Shown here one piece after another: positions 1 through 11,899 of a stretch of 64,000 nt of DNA. The first letter of the stretch is position 1; each line of letters begins with the position of its first letter. This stretch comes from Streptomyces viridochromogenes (lineage in GTDB: Bacteria > Actinomycetota > Actinomycetes > Streptomycetales > Streptomycetaceae): the NCBI RefSeq assembly GCF_001270495.1, contig NZ_LGUR01000199.1, forward strand, positions 1-64,000. The letters are read 5' to 3'. Below the pieces are notes generated by a model. The model searched no databases, was not told the DNA's origin, and saw nothing but the letters and a program-made list of their open reading frames with translations. A program made the translations under genes and the position numbers.

Positions 1-3
1 GTG

Positions 4-108
4 GGGGTTCGGTACGAGTTGCCGCGCGAGGTTGATTGCGGTCTGCGGGTTCGTAGGGGTTCGGTACGGGGTGCCGCGCGAGGTTGTGTGCGGTCTGCGG
101 GTGGGTGG
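4..108. repeat. Two-copy direct repeat, about 52-bp period
   Basis: Two imperfect copies, both beginning GGGGTTCGGTAC at positions 4 and 56, are followed by the same GC-rich body ending in GTCTGCGGGT. The phrase leading out of it (GTTGCTCGCGCAGTTCCTCGC, read in two parts) is typical of Streptomyces intergenic repeats. No coding potential is supported: open frames here arise only from lack of stops in GC-rich DNA. Confidence 0.6.
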
Positions 109-127
109 GGGTTGCTCGCGCAGTTCC

Positions 128-545
128 TCGCGCCCCTTAGGGCGTCCACGCACGTCGGCCGCCAGCTCGGGGGCCTGATCGCGCCCACGCGGCGGAGGCG
201 CACATCGGAACAGCCTCACGCCCCTCAGGGCGTCCACGCACGTCCGCCGCCAGCTCAGGGCCTGATCGCGCCCACGCGGCGGAGGCGCATCGGAACAGCC
301 TCACGCCCCTCAGGGCGTCCACGCACGTCCGCCACCACCTCAGGGCCTGATCGCGCCCACGCGGCGGAGGCGCATCGGAACAGCCTCACGCCCCTCAGGG
401 CGTCCACGCACGTCCGCCACCAGCTCAGGGCCTGATCGCGCCCACGCGGCAGAGCCGCACATCGGAACAGCCTCGCGCCCCTCAGGGCGTCCACGCACGT
501 CGGCCGCCAGCTCGGGGGCTTGATCTCGGCCACGCGGTGGAGTCG
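128..545. repeat. Five-copy tandem repeat, 85-88 bp period
   Basis: Units begin at about 128, 216, 301, 386 and 473, giving spacings of 88, 85, 85 and 87 bp. Each holds a block reading CAGGGCGTCCACGCACGTC, then CTGATCGCGCCCACGCGGCG, then CATCGGAACAGCCTC. Read on the minus strand this matches the dispersed repeat seen as single copies near 43481 and 49618, so the array looks like amplification of a dispersed element. The central GCGGCTCCGCCGC-like core can fold on itself. Copies 3 and 4 are nearly identical and the outer two diverge more. There are no spacers, so it is not a CRISPR array. Confidence 0.85.
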
Positions 546-578
546 CGTGTCCCCTTGAGGGGCGCCCGCTCTTGTTGG

Positions 579-1487
579 TTACCAGCTGGGGGGGCTGGCG
601 ATGGAGCGGGAGAGTACGTCGTTGAGGACCTGGGCCGTTTGTGGGACGTCCAGTTGGGAGTTGTCGATGATCGGGAGGCCCGAGCCGTACCAGCCGGCCA
701 TGCGGCCGTGGATGCGGGCGACCTCCTCGTCGGTGAGGCGGCGGTTGCCCGAGCGTTCGGCGTTGCGCTCCAGGACGATCTCCAGGCCCGGGAGCAGGAC
801 GACGGGGAGGAGGCCGGGGCCCACGTGGCGCTTCCAGCCGCCGAGGCCGACCACGGGACGGTCGGGGAAGACCGCGTCGTCGAGGATGCACGAGATGCCG
901 TTGGCCAGGAAGTTGCGGGCGGCGAAGCCGCAGGTGCGGCGGGCGAGGCGGTACTGGGCCTCGGAGTTGTCGTTCCACCCGGACTGGGGGTCGGCGAAGC
1001 CCGAGCGGACCCATTCGCGTACGTCGTCGAGGCTGATGTGGGCCGTGGGGACCCGGCGGTGGTCCGCCCAGTACTTGGCGACGCTCGTCTTGCCGGCCCC
1101 CGCCGGACCGATGAGCAGGACCGCGAGGGTCGTGCCCGCCGGGTCGGGTGCCGTCGTGGTGGGCGGGGCGCTCGGCATACCGACGGGGCCGCCGGGCGGC
1201 AGCGGCACATGGCCCGTGGTCTCGGGTGTCGGCGGGACGTGGGCCTGCTGGGGCGCGGGCGGGACCGGTCCGGGGGGTGTGAAGCCCGGTGCCGGGGGCG
1301 GCGGGGGCACGGGAGCGGATCCCTGGTGCGGTGCGTGCGGGGCGGGCCCCTGGTGAGTGCCCGGGTGATGCGGACCCGAGTGTTGTGCGGCCGGCGTCCA
1401 GCCGTGCCCCGACTGGTGGGGCGGCGGCAGCGGAGAACCCACTGCGTGCTGCATCCGGTGCCACTCCATCTCGTCTTCCATGGCCAT
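579..1487 (-). CDS. P-loop ATPase/kinase-like protein (AAA_33-type)
   Basis: A protein of about 302 residues with a proline- and glycine-rich N-terminal third followed by a compact P-loop domain. The Walker A motif GPAGAGKTS follows a hydrophobic strand. The next helix carries DDVREWV, and a later lid region contains RNAERSGNRR, an arrangement seen in small zeta-toxin or gluconate-kinase-like phosphotransferases. The substrate is unknown. The start is uncertain: ATGs at 1487, 1481 and 1469 are possible, and the last is preceded by GGAAGACGAG. A further in-frame upstream extension runs into the aroB terminator and is unlikely. It lies downstream of the aroB terminator, so it is probably transcribed separately. 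Confidence 0.7.
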   Translation of the reverse strand: MAMEDEMEWHRMQHAVGSPLPPPHQSGHGWTPAAQHSGPHHPGTHQGPAPHAPHQGSAPVPPPPPAPGFTPPGPVPPAPQQAHVPPTPETTGHVPLPPGGPVGMPSAPPTTTAPDPAGTTLAVLLIGPAGAGKTSVAKYWADHRRVPTAHISLDDVREWVRSGFADPQSGWNDNSEAQYRLARRTCGFAARNFLANGISCILDDAVFPDRPVVGLGGWKRHVGPGLLPVVLLPGLEIVLERNAERSGNRRLTDEEVARIHGRMAGWYGSGLPIIDNSQLDVPQTAQVLNDVLSRSIASPPSW

Positions 1488-1563
1488 TGGCGCTGGCAGC
1501 AGGGCATGAACCCCGCTCTCCCCCACTGCCCGAAAGGCGTGGGGGGACACCCATCCGAACGGT

Positions 1564-1603
1564 ACCGCCCCCGGCCGCCGTTTGGTGAACGGCCGGGGGC
1601 GGT
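1564..1603 (-). terminator. Hairpin terminator downstream of aroB
   Basis: A perfect 14-bp stem (ACCGCCCCCGGCCG at 1564-1577 with its complement at 1590-1603) and a 12-nt loop lie about 50 bp past the aroB stop, separating the shikimate genes from the downstream ATPase gene. There is no long T tract, which is usual for Streptomyces. Confidence 0.75.
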
Positions 1604-1655
1604 CCGAAGTGCCCATCGCCACAGGCGAATCGGACGGAAGCGCGCTTGCGGGGAC

Positions 1656-4443
<2,788 letters not shown>

Positions 4444-4627
4444 CGGTGCTCCTCAGTGCTCGCGCCCTGGTACTGCCCTGCGTACGCGCGTCCTCGCGTA
4501 CGTCGACGGCGTGACCAGGTGCGCGGCCCCGGCCCGCCACCTTCGATCCTCCCACGTCCGGGCCCGGTACCCGGCCGCCGGTCCACCAAGCGGACGGCGG
4601 GGCGACGGCGCCGGGCCCCGGAGGGGA

Positions 4628-4969
4628 TCACACGGAGCTGTTGCCCTGGCCCTGTTGCGGCGCGTAAGCCCCGAGGAAATCGGCGCCGCTCGGCTGCCGC
4701 GCCGGCTGCGGCGCGGCCTGCTGGGGAGCGTACGGCCCCAGGTGGTCGGCGCCCCGCCCCTGTCCGTGCTGCGCCGCCACGTGGACGGCCTGTCCCCCGC
4801 GTGCCGCACGCCGACGGTCGATCTTGCGCTTCAGCTTGAAGACCCACGACCCGACGACGAGCAACACGATCAGGACCAGCACGGGGATCTGCACCCAGTC
4901 CGGCATGAACTGCAGGACGATCTCGAATATCTCGCCCTTGCCGGACGCCATCGGCACACCACTGGTCAC
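4628..4969 (-). CDS. Small single-span membrane protein in the aro gene run
   Basis: A 113-residue protein with one transmembrane segment at about residues 26-46 (VQIPVLVLIVLLVVGSWVF) followed by basic [15 protein letters not shown]. This predicts a short extracytoplasmic N-terminus or reverse anchor and a cytoplasmic tail. The tail holds two copies of LGxYAPQQ embedded in Q/P/A-rich sequence. The GTG at 4969 is preceded by GGGGGAG at 8 nt; an ATG six codons later is an alternative. It lies between aroE and aroC in the same orientation. No function is recognised; the repeated APQQ motif could be a protein-binding tail. Confidence 0.75.
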   Translation of the reverse strand: MTSGVPMASGKGEIFEIVLQFMPDWVQIPVLVLIVLLVVGSWVFKLKRKIDRRRAARGGQAVHVAAQHGQGRGADHLGPYAPQQAAPQPARQPSGADFLGAYAPQQGQGNSSV

Positions 4970-5021
4970 GTCTGGTACTCCCCCTGTGCTCTTCTCCGCC
5001 CCCTGCGGAACTCAGCGGATC

Positions 5022-5861
5022 CTAGCGGGCCGCGAGAGCGCGCTCCCCCGCTTTTCGCATGGCCTCGACGGGCACCGCGACCCGGCCGGTCATCTGCTGT
5101 ACCTGCAGGACCGCCTGGTGCACGAGCAGGTCGAGCCCGCTGACGACAGCTCCGCCGTACATGGACCACCGTGCCGCGAGGGCGGTCGGCCAGGGGTCGT
5201 AGAGCACGTCGAACAGGGTGGCGGGGCGCTCCGGTACGGACGCGGCCAGGGCATCCGTCGTACCGGCCGGGGTGGTCGCGATCACCAGCGGGGCACGCAG
5301 CGCCCGGTCCGCGTCGGCCCAGTCCGCCGTACGAATGTCGACGTCGAGGCGCTTGCCCCACTGCCGCATCTCGGCCGCGCGGGCCTCGCTGCGTACGTAC
5401 GCCACGACCTCGCCGGTGCAGATGCGCGCGAGCGCGGCCAGGGCGGAGGACGCCGTGGCGCCCGCGCCGAGGATGGCAGCCGAGTCGACCTGTTCGATGC
5501 CGCGTTCCCGCAGTGCGGCGACCATCCCGGGGATGTCGGTGTTGTCGCCGACGCGGCGGCCGTCCTCGGTGAGGACGACGGTGTTGACCGCCTCGACGGA
5601 TGCCGCCGTCTCGCTGATCTCGTCGAGCAGCGGGATGACGGCCCGCTTGAGCGGCATGGTCAACGACAGGCCGGCCCACTCCGGGCCGAGTTCCGCGAGG
5701 AACCCGGGAAGTGCGGCTTCGTCGATCTCGAACCGGTCGTACGACCAGCCCGTGAGCCCGAGTTCCTCGTAGGCGGCGCGATGCAGCACCGGGGAGAGGG
5801 AGTGGGCGATGGGCGAGCCCAGAACGGCCGCCCGGCGGGCGTCAGTTGCCCCTGCTCTCAT
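5022..5861 (-). CDS. aroE: Shikimate dehydrogenase
   Basis: A 279-residue NADP(H)-dependent reductase converting 3-dehydroshikimate to shikimate. The substrate-binding SLSP lies near residue 20 (PIAHSLSPVLH), the catalytic Lys is in LTMPLKRAV near residue 72, NTDIPG is near residue 107, and the dinucleotide-binding AILGAGATASS is near residue 128. The ATG at 5861 overlaps the end of mltG by 20 bp and has AAGGA upstream inside the mltG coding sequence, suggesting coupling. It belongs to the same run as the other aro genes but is separated from aroC by a small membrane-protein gene. Confidence 0.95.
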   Translation of the reverse strand: MRAGATDARRAAVLGSPIAHSLSPVLHRAAYEELGLTGWSYDRFEIDEAALPGFLAELGPEWAGLSLTMPLKRAVIPLLDEISETAASVEAVNTVVLTEDGRRVGDNTDIPGMVAALRERGIEQVDSAAILGAGATASSALAALARICTGEVVAYVRSEARAAEMRQWGKRLDVDIRTADWADADRALRAPLVIATTPAGTTDALAASVPERPATLFDVLYDPWPTALAARWSMYGGAVVSGLDLLVHQAVLQVQQMTGRVAVPVEAMRKAGERALAAR

Positions 5862-7575
5862 TGAACTTGTCCTTGAGCTTCAAGAAATCGTCGTGGGTCT
5901 TGGCGAATTCCGTCTTGTTCACGCCGTCGGTCGCCACGAAGTAGTACCAACCCTGGTTTGTGGGATTCAGCGTCCCCTTCAGCGCACCCTCGCCCGGGTT
6001 TCCGATCGGACCGGGCGGCAGACCCTTCTGGGTGTACGTGTTGTACGGGTCCTGGTTGCTCTTGATCTCCGACTCGCTGATGTCGATATTGCTCTGGCCC
6101 TTCAGGTAATTGAAGGTCGAGTCGAACTGAAGGGCACCGTAGGTCTCGGGATTCGCGAGGTCGAGGCGGTTGTAGACCACCTCCGCCATCTTGCGGTAGT
6201 CGTCGTTCGTCTTGCCCTCGGCCTGGACGAGGCTCGCGACCGTGATGACCTGCAGCGGGTTGTCCAGCTTGAGGGCCTTGGCCTTGGTCTCCAGGTTCAG
6301 CTCGTCGTACTTGTCCGCGGCGTGGGTGACCATTTCCTTGAGGACCACCTCGGGCTTCATGCCCTTGGCGGCAGGGTAGGTGCCCGGGTAGAGGAAGCCC
6401 TCCAGCGGATCCTTGATCTCACTGTTGCTGTTCGCCCAGCTCGGAAGTCCGAGGCTCTTGTATTTGTCCTCGGCGATCTTCTCGGTGGTGCCGGCCGACA
6501 ATTCGAGCTTTTCGTCGATCGTCTTGTAGACGGCCTTGTTGCGCTCTCCGGGCCTGACCAGGACGTTGTTCTGGCTTTCGGGGCTGAGCATCATCTCGAC
6601 GGCGCTGGCGGCGGACATCTGTTTCTTCAGCAGATAGGCACCCGCCTGGATCTTGTCCCCGTTGGCGTTCTGCTGCTGAGCGGCGACGAAAGCGTCGACG
6701 CTCTTCACGACGCCGGCCGCCTTGAGCTTCTGCCCGATCTCGGATCCGAACGCGCCCTTGGGGATCTCGACGGTCACCGTCTCGCTCGTGCCGTCACCCG
6801 CGAAGTCCGGCGCATCGCCGAAACGATCCTGGTAAAACTGATAACCGAAATATCCGACCCCGGCGACTCCGCCGCCGAAGATCAGCACGACCACCAGACA
6901 GGCCATCCCGCTGCGCCGCTTCTTGGGCTTTCCGCCCCGGCCCTTACGGTCACCGCGGCCGCGGCCGCCTCCCGACTCATCGTCGGAATCGTCCACGCCC
7001 TCGTCGCCGCCACCGGCGAAGAAGGCGTGCTCGCCCTGGTCAGGACCGGGATCCCAGTCGGTCTGGGGCGGTTCCGGCTCGGCTTGCCGGCGGCTCGGCG
7101 GCGCCGGCGGCGGGTACGCGTCGGGGGTGCCGTAGTAGTCGGGCTGCTCACCGCCGAACGCCGCGGCCTGCTGGCCGTACGGGTCCGCCGGGTCGGGGTA
7201 CTGGGTGTGCCCATGTGTGCCGTCGGCCCAGCCGTTGTTGTCGTACGGCTGCTGTCCCTGGCCCGGGTACTGCTGCTGTTCGTACTGGTGCGGGTACTGC
7301 TGGCCCTGCTGCTGGTACTGCTGGCCCTGCTCCGGGTACTGCTCACCCTGCTGCTGGTACTGCTGCGCCTGACCGTATACGGCCTGCTGGCCGTTGCCCC
7401 AGTCGCCGTAGTGCTGCGGCTCCTGCTGCGACTGCTCCGGATAGTGCTGCGGCTGGCCGCCGTAGGCAGCCTGATGGCCCGCGTGGGCCTGCTGCCCTTC
7501 CCATCCGCCGTCCCCGAACAACGGGTCCTCGGGATGCCACGGTTCGGAGCCTGGGCCCCGGCCATACTCAGTCAT
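5842..7575 (-). CDS. mltG: Endolytic murein transglycosylase MltG (YceG-like)
   Basis: A 577-residue inner-membrane enzyme expected to cut nascent peptidoglycan glycan strands and terminate their growth. The C-terminal YceG domain (about 265-570) has EGFLYPGTYP near 392, the VASLVQAEGK segment with a candidate catalytic Glu near 453, LQFDSTFNY near 482, and the terminal GLPPGPIGNPGE block. A single transmembrane helix lies at about 224-245 after a KKRR stop. The N-terminal 220 residues are unusual: disordered, Gln/Tyr/Gly/Pro-rich with QQYxxQG-type repeats, then acidic. Such cytoplasmic tails are found on actinobacterial MltG but this one is long. It follows ruvX and precedes aroE. Confidence 0.92.
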   Translation of the reverse strand: MTEYGRGPGSEPWHPEDPLFGDGGWEGQQAHAGHQAAYGGQPQHYPEQSQQEPQHYGDWGNGQQAVYGQAQQYQQQGEQYPEQGQQYQQQGQQYPHQYEQQQYPGQGQQPYDNNGWADGTHGHTQYPDPADPYGQQAAAFGGEQPDYYGTPDAYPPPAPPSRRQAEPEPPQTDWDPGPDQGEHAFFAGGGDEGVDDSDDESGGGRGRGDRKGRGGKPKKRRSGMACLVVVLIFGGGVAGVGYFGYQFYQDRFGDAPDFAGDGTSETVTVEIPKGAFGSEIGQKLKAAGVVKSVDAFVAAQQQNANGDKIQAGAYLLKKQMSAASAVEMMLSPESQNNVLVRPGERNKAVYKTIDEKLELSAGTTEKIAEDKYKSLGLPSWANSNSEIKDPLEGFLYPGTYPAAKGMKPEVVLKEMVTHAADKYDELNLETKAKALKLDNPLQVITVASLVQAEGKTNDDYRKMAEVVYNRLDLANPETYGALQFDSTFNYLKGQSNIDISESEIKSNQDPYNTYTQKGLPPGPIGNPGEGALKGTLNPTNQGWYYFVATDGVNKTEFAKTHDDFLKLKDKFNESRGN

Positions 7576-7699
7576 CGATCCCCTAGAGCCGCGAGGCGGC
7601 GGTCACGCGGCTGCTGAAGATCCGGTTCCCGTCCCGCCTCTCTTTGTGCCCCGGCTGTTCGAACACCGGTGCATCGCGCGGAACGTTACCGTATCGCGA

Positions 7700-8203
7700 T
7701 CAGATAACCACTTCGACGCTCTCTCCGGGTGCTTTACCTGACACCCGTTCGGATTCGAGCGCCTGCTGCAGGATGATCACAGCGGCCGCCTGGTCGATCA
7801 CCGACCGGCCCTTCTTCGACTTCACCCCCGAAGCGCGCAGTCCCTGACTGGCCGTCACGGTCGTCATCCGCTCATCCACAAGCCTGACCGGTACGGGCGC
7901 GATCATGCGGGCCAGTTCCTGGGTGAAGCCCCTGACCTTGACCGCGGCCGGGCCCTCGCCCCCCTTGAGGGAGCGAGGGAGACCTACGACGACCTCGATC
8001 GGCTCGTACTCGTCGACGAGTTGCCTGAGGCGGCGGTGAGCTGCCGGGACGTCCCGGCCCGGGACCGTCTCCACCGGGGTGGCGAGGATCCCGTCCGGGT
8101 CGCACGAGGCGACGCCGATGCGGGCGTCCCCCACGTCGATGGCGAGGCGACGGCCGCGGCGCATGCCCGGGCCGTCACCACTCGCCGCTGCTTCGGCGCT
8201 CAC
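7700..8203 (-). CDS. ruvX: Putative Holliday junction resolvase / pre-16S rRNA nuclease RuvX (YqgF)
   Basis: A 167-residue RNase H-fold protein. The first acidic residue is in [12 protein letters not shown], the second lies in the [11 protein letters not shown] region, and [13 protein letters not shown] holds another; [21 protein letters not shown] closes the fold. In E. coli the homologue is essential for 16S rRNA 5' maturation. The GTG at 8203 overlaps the alaS stop (GTGA). The Shine-Dalgarno sequence is weak, consistent with coupling to alaS. The alaS-ruvX-mltG-aroE order is widespread in actinobacteria. Confidence 0.93.
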   Translation of the reverse strand: MSAEAAASGDGPGMRRGRRLAIDVGDARIGVASCDPDGILATPVETVPGRDVPAAHRRLRQLVDEYEPIEVVVGLPRSLKGGEGPAAVKVRGFTQELARMIAPVPVRLVDERMTTVTASQGLRASGVKSKKGRSVIDQAAAVIILQQALESERVSGKAPGESVEVVI

Positions 8204-10872
8204 TTGGCCGTGTCCGCCACGAGCCGCTCGACGGCGTCGACGGCCTCGCCGACGGCGGCCGGGTTCTGGCCGCCGCCCTGGGCGACGTCCGGCTTGCCGC
8301 CACCGCCGCCGCCGAGCGTCTTGGCGGCCGTACGGACCAGGTCACCGGCCTTGAGGCCACGCTCGCGGGCGGCCTCGTTGGTGGCGATGACCGTGAGCGG
8401 CTTGCCGTTGCTGACCGCGAAGAGGGCGACCACGGCGGCGCGTCCGCCCTGGATGCGGCCGCGCACGTCGAGGACCAGCTTGCGCAGGTCGTCGGCCGTG
8501 GTGCCGTCCGGGACCTGGCCGGTGACGACGGCGATGCCGCGGACGTCCTTGGCTGACTCGGCGAGACCGGCGGCAGCCTGGAGTACCTTCTCGGCGCGGA
8601 ACTTCTCGATCTCCTTCTCGGCGTCCTTGAGCTTGCCGAGCATGGCGGAGACCTTCTCCGGGAGCTCCTCCGGACGGCCCTTGATCAGCTCCTGGAGCTG
8701 GGCGACGACCGTGTGCTCACGGGCGAGGAAGTTGTAGGCGTCCACGCCGACCAGGGCCTCGATACGGCGCACACCGGAGCCGATGGACGACTCGCCGAGC
8801 AGCTTTACCAGGCCGAGCTGGGCGGTGTTGTGCACATGCGTGCCACCGCAGAGCTCCTTGGAGAAGTCGCCGATGGTCACGACGCGGACGCGCTCGCCGT
8901 ACTTCTCGCCGAACTCGGCGATGGCGCCCTGCTTCTTGGCCTCGTCGATGCCCATGACCTCGGCGTGCACGTCAAGATCGCGGGCGAGCACCTCGTTGAT
9001 CTTCTGCTCGACGTCGGTCATCACTGCCGTCGGCACGGCGGACGGCGAACCGAAGTCGAAGCGGAAGCGGCCGGGCTGGTTCTCGGAACCGGCCTGCGCG
9101 GCCGTCGGGCCGAGGGCGTCACGCAGGGCCTGGTGGGTGAGGTGCGTGGCCGAGTGGGCGCGGGCGATGGCCCTGCGGCGGAGCGAGTCGATGGAGGCGT
9201 GCGCCTTGGCGCCGACCGTCACCTCGCCGACCTGGACGACGCCCTTGTGGACGTACACACCCGGGACCGGCTTCTGGCAGTCGCGGATCTCGATGACGGC
9301 ACCCGTGTCGACCTTGATGCGGCCGGTGTCGCCGATCTGGCCACCGCCCTCGGCGTAGAACGGGGTGCGGTCGAGGACGATCTCGACCTCGTCGCCCTCG
9401 GTGGCGGCCGGGGAGGAGGCGCCGTCGACGAGGATGCCGACGATGGTGGACTCGCCTTCGGTGTCGCCGTAGCCGATGAACTCGGTCTCACCGACCTTGT
9501 CGGCGATCTCCCGGTAGGCGCCGGCGCCGGCGTGGCCGGTCTTCTTGGCCTGGGCGTCGGCCTTGGCGCGCTCCCGCTGCTCCTTCATCAGGCGGCGGAA
9601 GCCGTCCTCGTCCACGGAAAGCCCCTGCTCGGCGGCCATCTCCAGGGTGAGGTCGATCGGGAAGCCCCAGGTGTCGTGGAGCAGGAAGGCCTTGTCGCCG
9701 GCCAGCACGGTAGAGCCCGCGGCCTTGGTGTCGCTGACGGCCGTGTCGAGGATGTTGGTGCCGGCCTTCAGCGTCTTGAGGAAGGCGTTCTCCTCGGCGA
9801 GGGCGACCTTCTCGATGCGCTCGCGGTCGGTGACGAGCTCCGGGTACTGCTGGCCCATCATGCCGATGACGACATCGATCAGGTCCTTGACGACCGGACC
9901 GGTGGCGCCGAGCAGACGCATGTTGCGGATGGCGCGGCGCATGATGCGGCGCAGCACGTAGCCACGGCCCTCGTTGCCGGGCGTCACGCCGTCGCCGATG
10001 AGCATCACCGACGTGCGCATGTGGTCGGTGACCACGCGCAGGGACACGTCCGAGGCGTGGGCGTCGCCGTACGCCACACCCGTCAGGTCGGTGGCCTTCT
10101 TGATGACGGCCATGGAGGTGTCGATCTCGTACATGTTCTGCACGCCCTGCAGAATCATGGCGAGGCGCTCCAGGCCGAGGCCGGTGTCGATGTTCTTGCT
10201 CGGGAGCTCGCCGAGGATCTCGAAGTTGTCCTTGCCGACGCCCTCGCCCCGCTCGTACTGCATGAAGACGAGGTTCCAGATCTCCACGTACCGCTCGTCG
10301 TTGACGGCGGGGCCGCCCTCGACGCCGAACTCGGGGCCGCGGTCGTAGTTGATCTCGGAACAGGGGCCGCACGGGCCGGGGACGCCCATGGACCAGTAGT
10401 TGTCCTTCATGCCGAGGCGCTGGATGCGCTCCTTCGGCACGCCGACGACGTCGTGCCAGATGCGCTCGGCCTCGTCGTCGTCCTTGTAGACGGTGATCCA
10501 GAGCTTCTCCGGCTCCAGGCCGTAACCGCCCTTGTCCTGGGGGCTGGTGAGCAGCTCCCAGGCGTACTTGATGGCGCCTTCTTTGAAGTAGTCGCCGAAG
10601 GAGAAGTTGCCGCACATCTGGAAGAAGGTGCCGTGCCGGGTGGTCTTGCCGACCTCTTCGATGTCCGGCGTGCGCACGCACTTCTGGACGCTGGTGGCGC
10701 GGTCGAAGGGCGGCTTGACCTCACCCAGGAAGTAGGGCTTGAAGGGCACCATGCCGGCCGGGACGAGGAGCAGAGTCGGGTCGTCCGCGATGAGCGACGC
10801 CGAAGGGACGACGGTGTGCCCGCGCTCCTCGAAGAAGCTCAGCCAGCGGCGGCGAATCTCGGCCGACTCCAT
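8200..10872 (-). CDS. alaS: Alanyl-tRNA synthetase
   Basis: An 890-residue class II synthetase charging tRNA-Ala. The order is an N-terminal catalytic domain (about 1-250, with [10 protein letters not shown] and the [10 protein letters not shown] region), the tRNA-recognition domain, then the editing domain with zinc-binding HSATH (His573, His577) and CGGTH (Cys675, His679). A C-terminal oligomerisation/C-Ala domain ends with a glycine-rich [15 protein letters not shown] segment. All editing ligands are present. The ATG at 10872 overlaps the stop of the upstream small gene (ATGA). No T-box is possible here because the start lies against the upstream coding region. Confidence 0.98.
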   Translation of the reverse strand: MESAEIRRRWLSFFEERGHTVVPSASLIADDPTLLLVPAGMVPFKPYFLGEVKPPFDRATSVQKCVRTPDIEEVGKTTRHGTFFQMCGNFSFGDYFKEGAIKYAWELLTSPQDKGGYGLEPEKLWITVYKDDDEAERIWHDVVGVPKERIQRLGMKDNYWSMGVPGPCGPCSEINYDRGPEFGVEGGPAVNDERYVEIWNLVFMQYERGEGVGKDNFEILGELPSKNIDTGLGLERLAMILQGVQNMYEIDTSMAVIKKATDLTGVAYGDAHASDVSLRVVTDHMRTSVMLIGDGVTPGNEGRGYVLRRIMRRAIRNMRLLGATGPVVKDLIDVVIGMMGQQYPELVTDRERIEKVALAEENAFLKTLKAGTNILDTAVSDTKAAGSTVLAGDKAFLLHDTWGFPIDLTLEMAAEQGLSVDEDGFRRLMKEQRERAKADAQAKKTGHAGAGAYREIADKVGETEFIGYGDTEGESTIVGILVDGASSPAATEGDEVEIVLDRTPFYAEGGGQIGDTGRIKVDTGAVIEIRDCQKPVPGVYVHKGVVQVGEVTVGAKAHASIDSLRRRAIARAHSATHLTHQALRDALGPTAAQAGSENQPGRFRFDFGSPSAVPTAVMTDVEQKINEVLARDLDVHAEVMGIDEAKKQGAIAEFGEKYGERVRVVTIGDFSKELCGGTHVHNTAQLGLVKLLGESSIGSGVRRIEALVGVDAYNFLAREHTVVAQLQELIKGRPEELPEKVSAMLGKLKDAEKEIEKFRAEKVLQAAAGLAESAKDVRGIAVVTGQVPDGTTADDLRKLVLDVRGRIQGGRAAVVALFAVSNGKPLTVIATNEAARERGLKAGDLVRTAAKTLGGGGGGKPDVAQGGGQNPAAVGEAVDAVERLVADTAK

Positions 10873-11222
10873 CAGTGGTCCTCGTTTCGGTTGTCCGTGT
10901 ACGTCGTGTTGTCGATGACGTACGTCTTCGGCTTGTTGCGGTTCTCGATGGCGGTGTACCGCCGGGCTGCGGGAAGTTCGGGGGACTCCTGGATGCCCAG
11001 GGCCTCTTCGAGTTCGGCCTCCCGCTGGGCCATGTTGTCGCGGACGTCGAGGGCGAAGCCCACCGCGCGGTCCTTGAGCCGGTGACCCGCCTCGATCGCC
11101 TTGTTCGTCGCGGTCGCGGCGAGGCTCTCGGGGGTCAGCTGCTTCAGCTTCCGGTTGACCTTGGTGGTGGCCCACACACCGGCGGCGACGCCCGTGGTGA
11201 ACCAGAACGTACGGCGGAACAT
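10872..11222 (-). CDS. Small DUF6167-like membrane-associated protein
   Basis: A 116-residue protein starting [22 protein letters not shown], that is, one hydrophobic N-terminal segment (about 5-21) and then a charged helical region with [12 protein letters not shown] and a C-terminal tail rich in Asn and Tyr. It resembles the actinobacterial DUF6167 family usually found immediately upstream of alaS. No function is known. The ATG is at 11222, the 3' end overlaps the alaS ATG, and 8 bp separate it from the upstream DUF948 gene. Position and conservation suggest cotranscription with alaS rather than a functional link I can prove. Confidence 0.8.
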   Translation of the reverse strand: MFRRTFWFTTGVAAGVWATTKVNRKLKQLTPESLAATATNKAIEAGHRLKDRAVGFALDVRDNMAQREAELEEALGIQESPELPAARRYTAIENRNKPKTYVIDNTTYTDNRNEDH

Positions 11223-11230
11223 GCTGGGTC

Positions 11231-11677
11231 TCAGTCCCTCTTTCCGCGGAGGTTGCGCTTGCCCCGCCGCGACGCCGGAACCGTGCGGCCCACGATCACG
11301 GTGCGCCGGGGTGCCTTGGCGGGTTCGTCGTCCTTGCGGCCACCGAGGGCACGGCGCACGCCGTAGCCGAAGGCCGCGACCTTGACCAGGGGGCCGCCGA
11401 ACGTGGAGGCGACGGTGGTCGACAGTGCGGAGGCGTTCGACGTGACCTCCTGGACATCGGAGGCGATCGCGTCGACCCGGTCGATCTGGGTCTGTGCGGA
11501 GCGCACGGCCGAGGAGGCGTCTGCCAGGAGCGGGACAGCCTGGTCGGTCACGTCCGCGACCAGCTTGGTGGTCGCCCTGAGTGTCTGGGCCAGCCTCGCC
11601 AACGCGACGGCGAGGAAGGAGACCAGAATCGCCCAGAAGACGGCCACCAGGATCCCGGCCACCTCTCCACCGGACAC
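11231..11677 (-). CDS. DUF948-containing membrane protein
   Basis: A protein of about 148 residues starting [19 protein letters not shown]: an N-terminal membrane span (about 4-26), then a long amphipathic helix with heptad-like [18 protein letters not shown] and [14 protein letters not shown] (the DUF948 signature, apolipophorin/methyl-accepting-like coiled coil), and a basic C-terminus [14 protein letters not shown] prefer the GTG at 11677 because homologues I recall begin MSGGEVAGI. The GGGAG upstream is about 12 nt away, and in-frame GTG (11686) and ATG (11722) alternatives exist. Probably an envelope-associated protein expressed with alaS. Confidence 0.8.
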   Translation of the reverse strand: MSGGEVAGILVAVFWAILVSFLAVALARLAQTLRATTKLVADVTDQAVPLLADASSAVRSAQTQIDRVDAIASDVQEVTSNASALSTTVASTFGGPLVKVAAFGYGVRRALGGRKDDEPAKAPRRTVIVGRTVPASRRGKRNLRGKRD

Positions 11678-11820
11678 TGTGTGCACCCGCTCCCTGAAAC
11701 GTGCCTCTACATCGGTCTGCATCGAAAAAGTCGTGCACCGAGCCTATCGCGCCGGGGATGCCGCTCCACACCGGATTGCCTGCGGCGCGGGAGCCGCGTC
11801 GCAAGGAGCGACGCCATGCG

Positions 11821-11868
11821 AAAACCCGCCGCCTCGCCCACCCGGAAGGGCGGGGAGACGACGGGCTT
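11821..11868 (-). terminator. Hairpin terminator downstream of rpsD
   Basis: On the minus strand a GC-rich stem (arms around GCCCGTCGTCTCCCCGCCC and GGGCGAGGCGGCGGG, with mismatches) is followed by GGGTTTTCGC, a short T run. It starts about 30 bp after the rpsD stop and separates rpsD from the DUF948-alaS genes. Confidence 0.7.
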
Positions 11869-11899
11869 CAGGCGCAGAAGTCCTACGACCGTCGAGAGA

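Noticed and set aside
1..435. Open reading frames through the tandem repeat region on both strands
   Set aside because: They follow the repeat period, are Arg/Pro/Ala-rich and have no start context; they exist because stops are rare in GC-rich DNA.
128..545. CRISPR-like regular repetition
   Set aside because: The units are contiguous tandem repeats with no unique spacers, no palindromic 28-37-bp repeat and no cas genes; the array matches a dispersed intergenic element.
8713..11085. Long open frame opposite alaS (and similar long frames opposite relA, thrS, aroB-aroK-aroC and secDF)
   Set aside because: These are antisense shadows with Val/Leu/Gly/Asp-biased composition; the minus-strand proteins are well-known enzymes with intact motifs.
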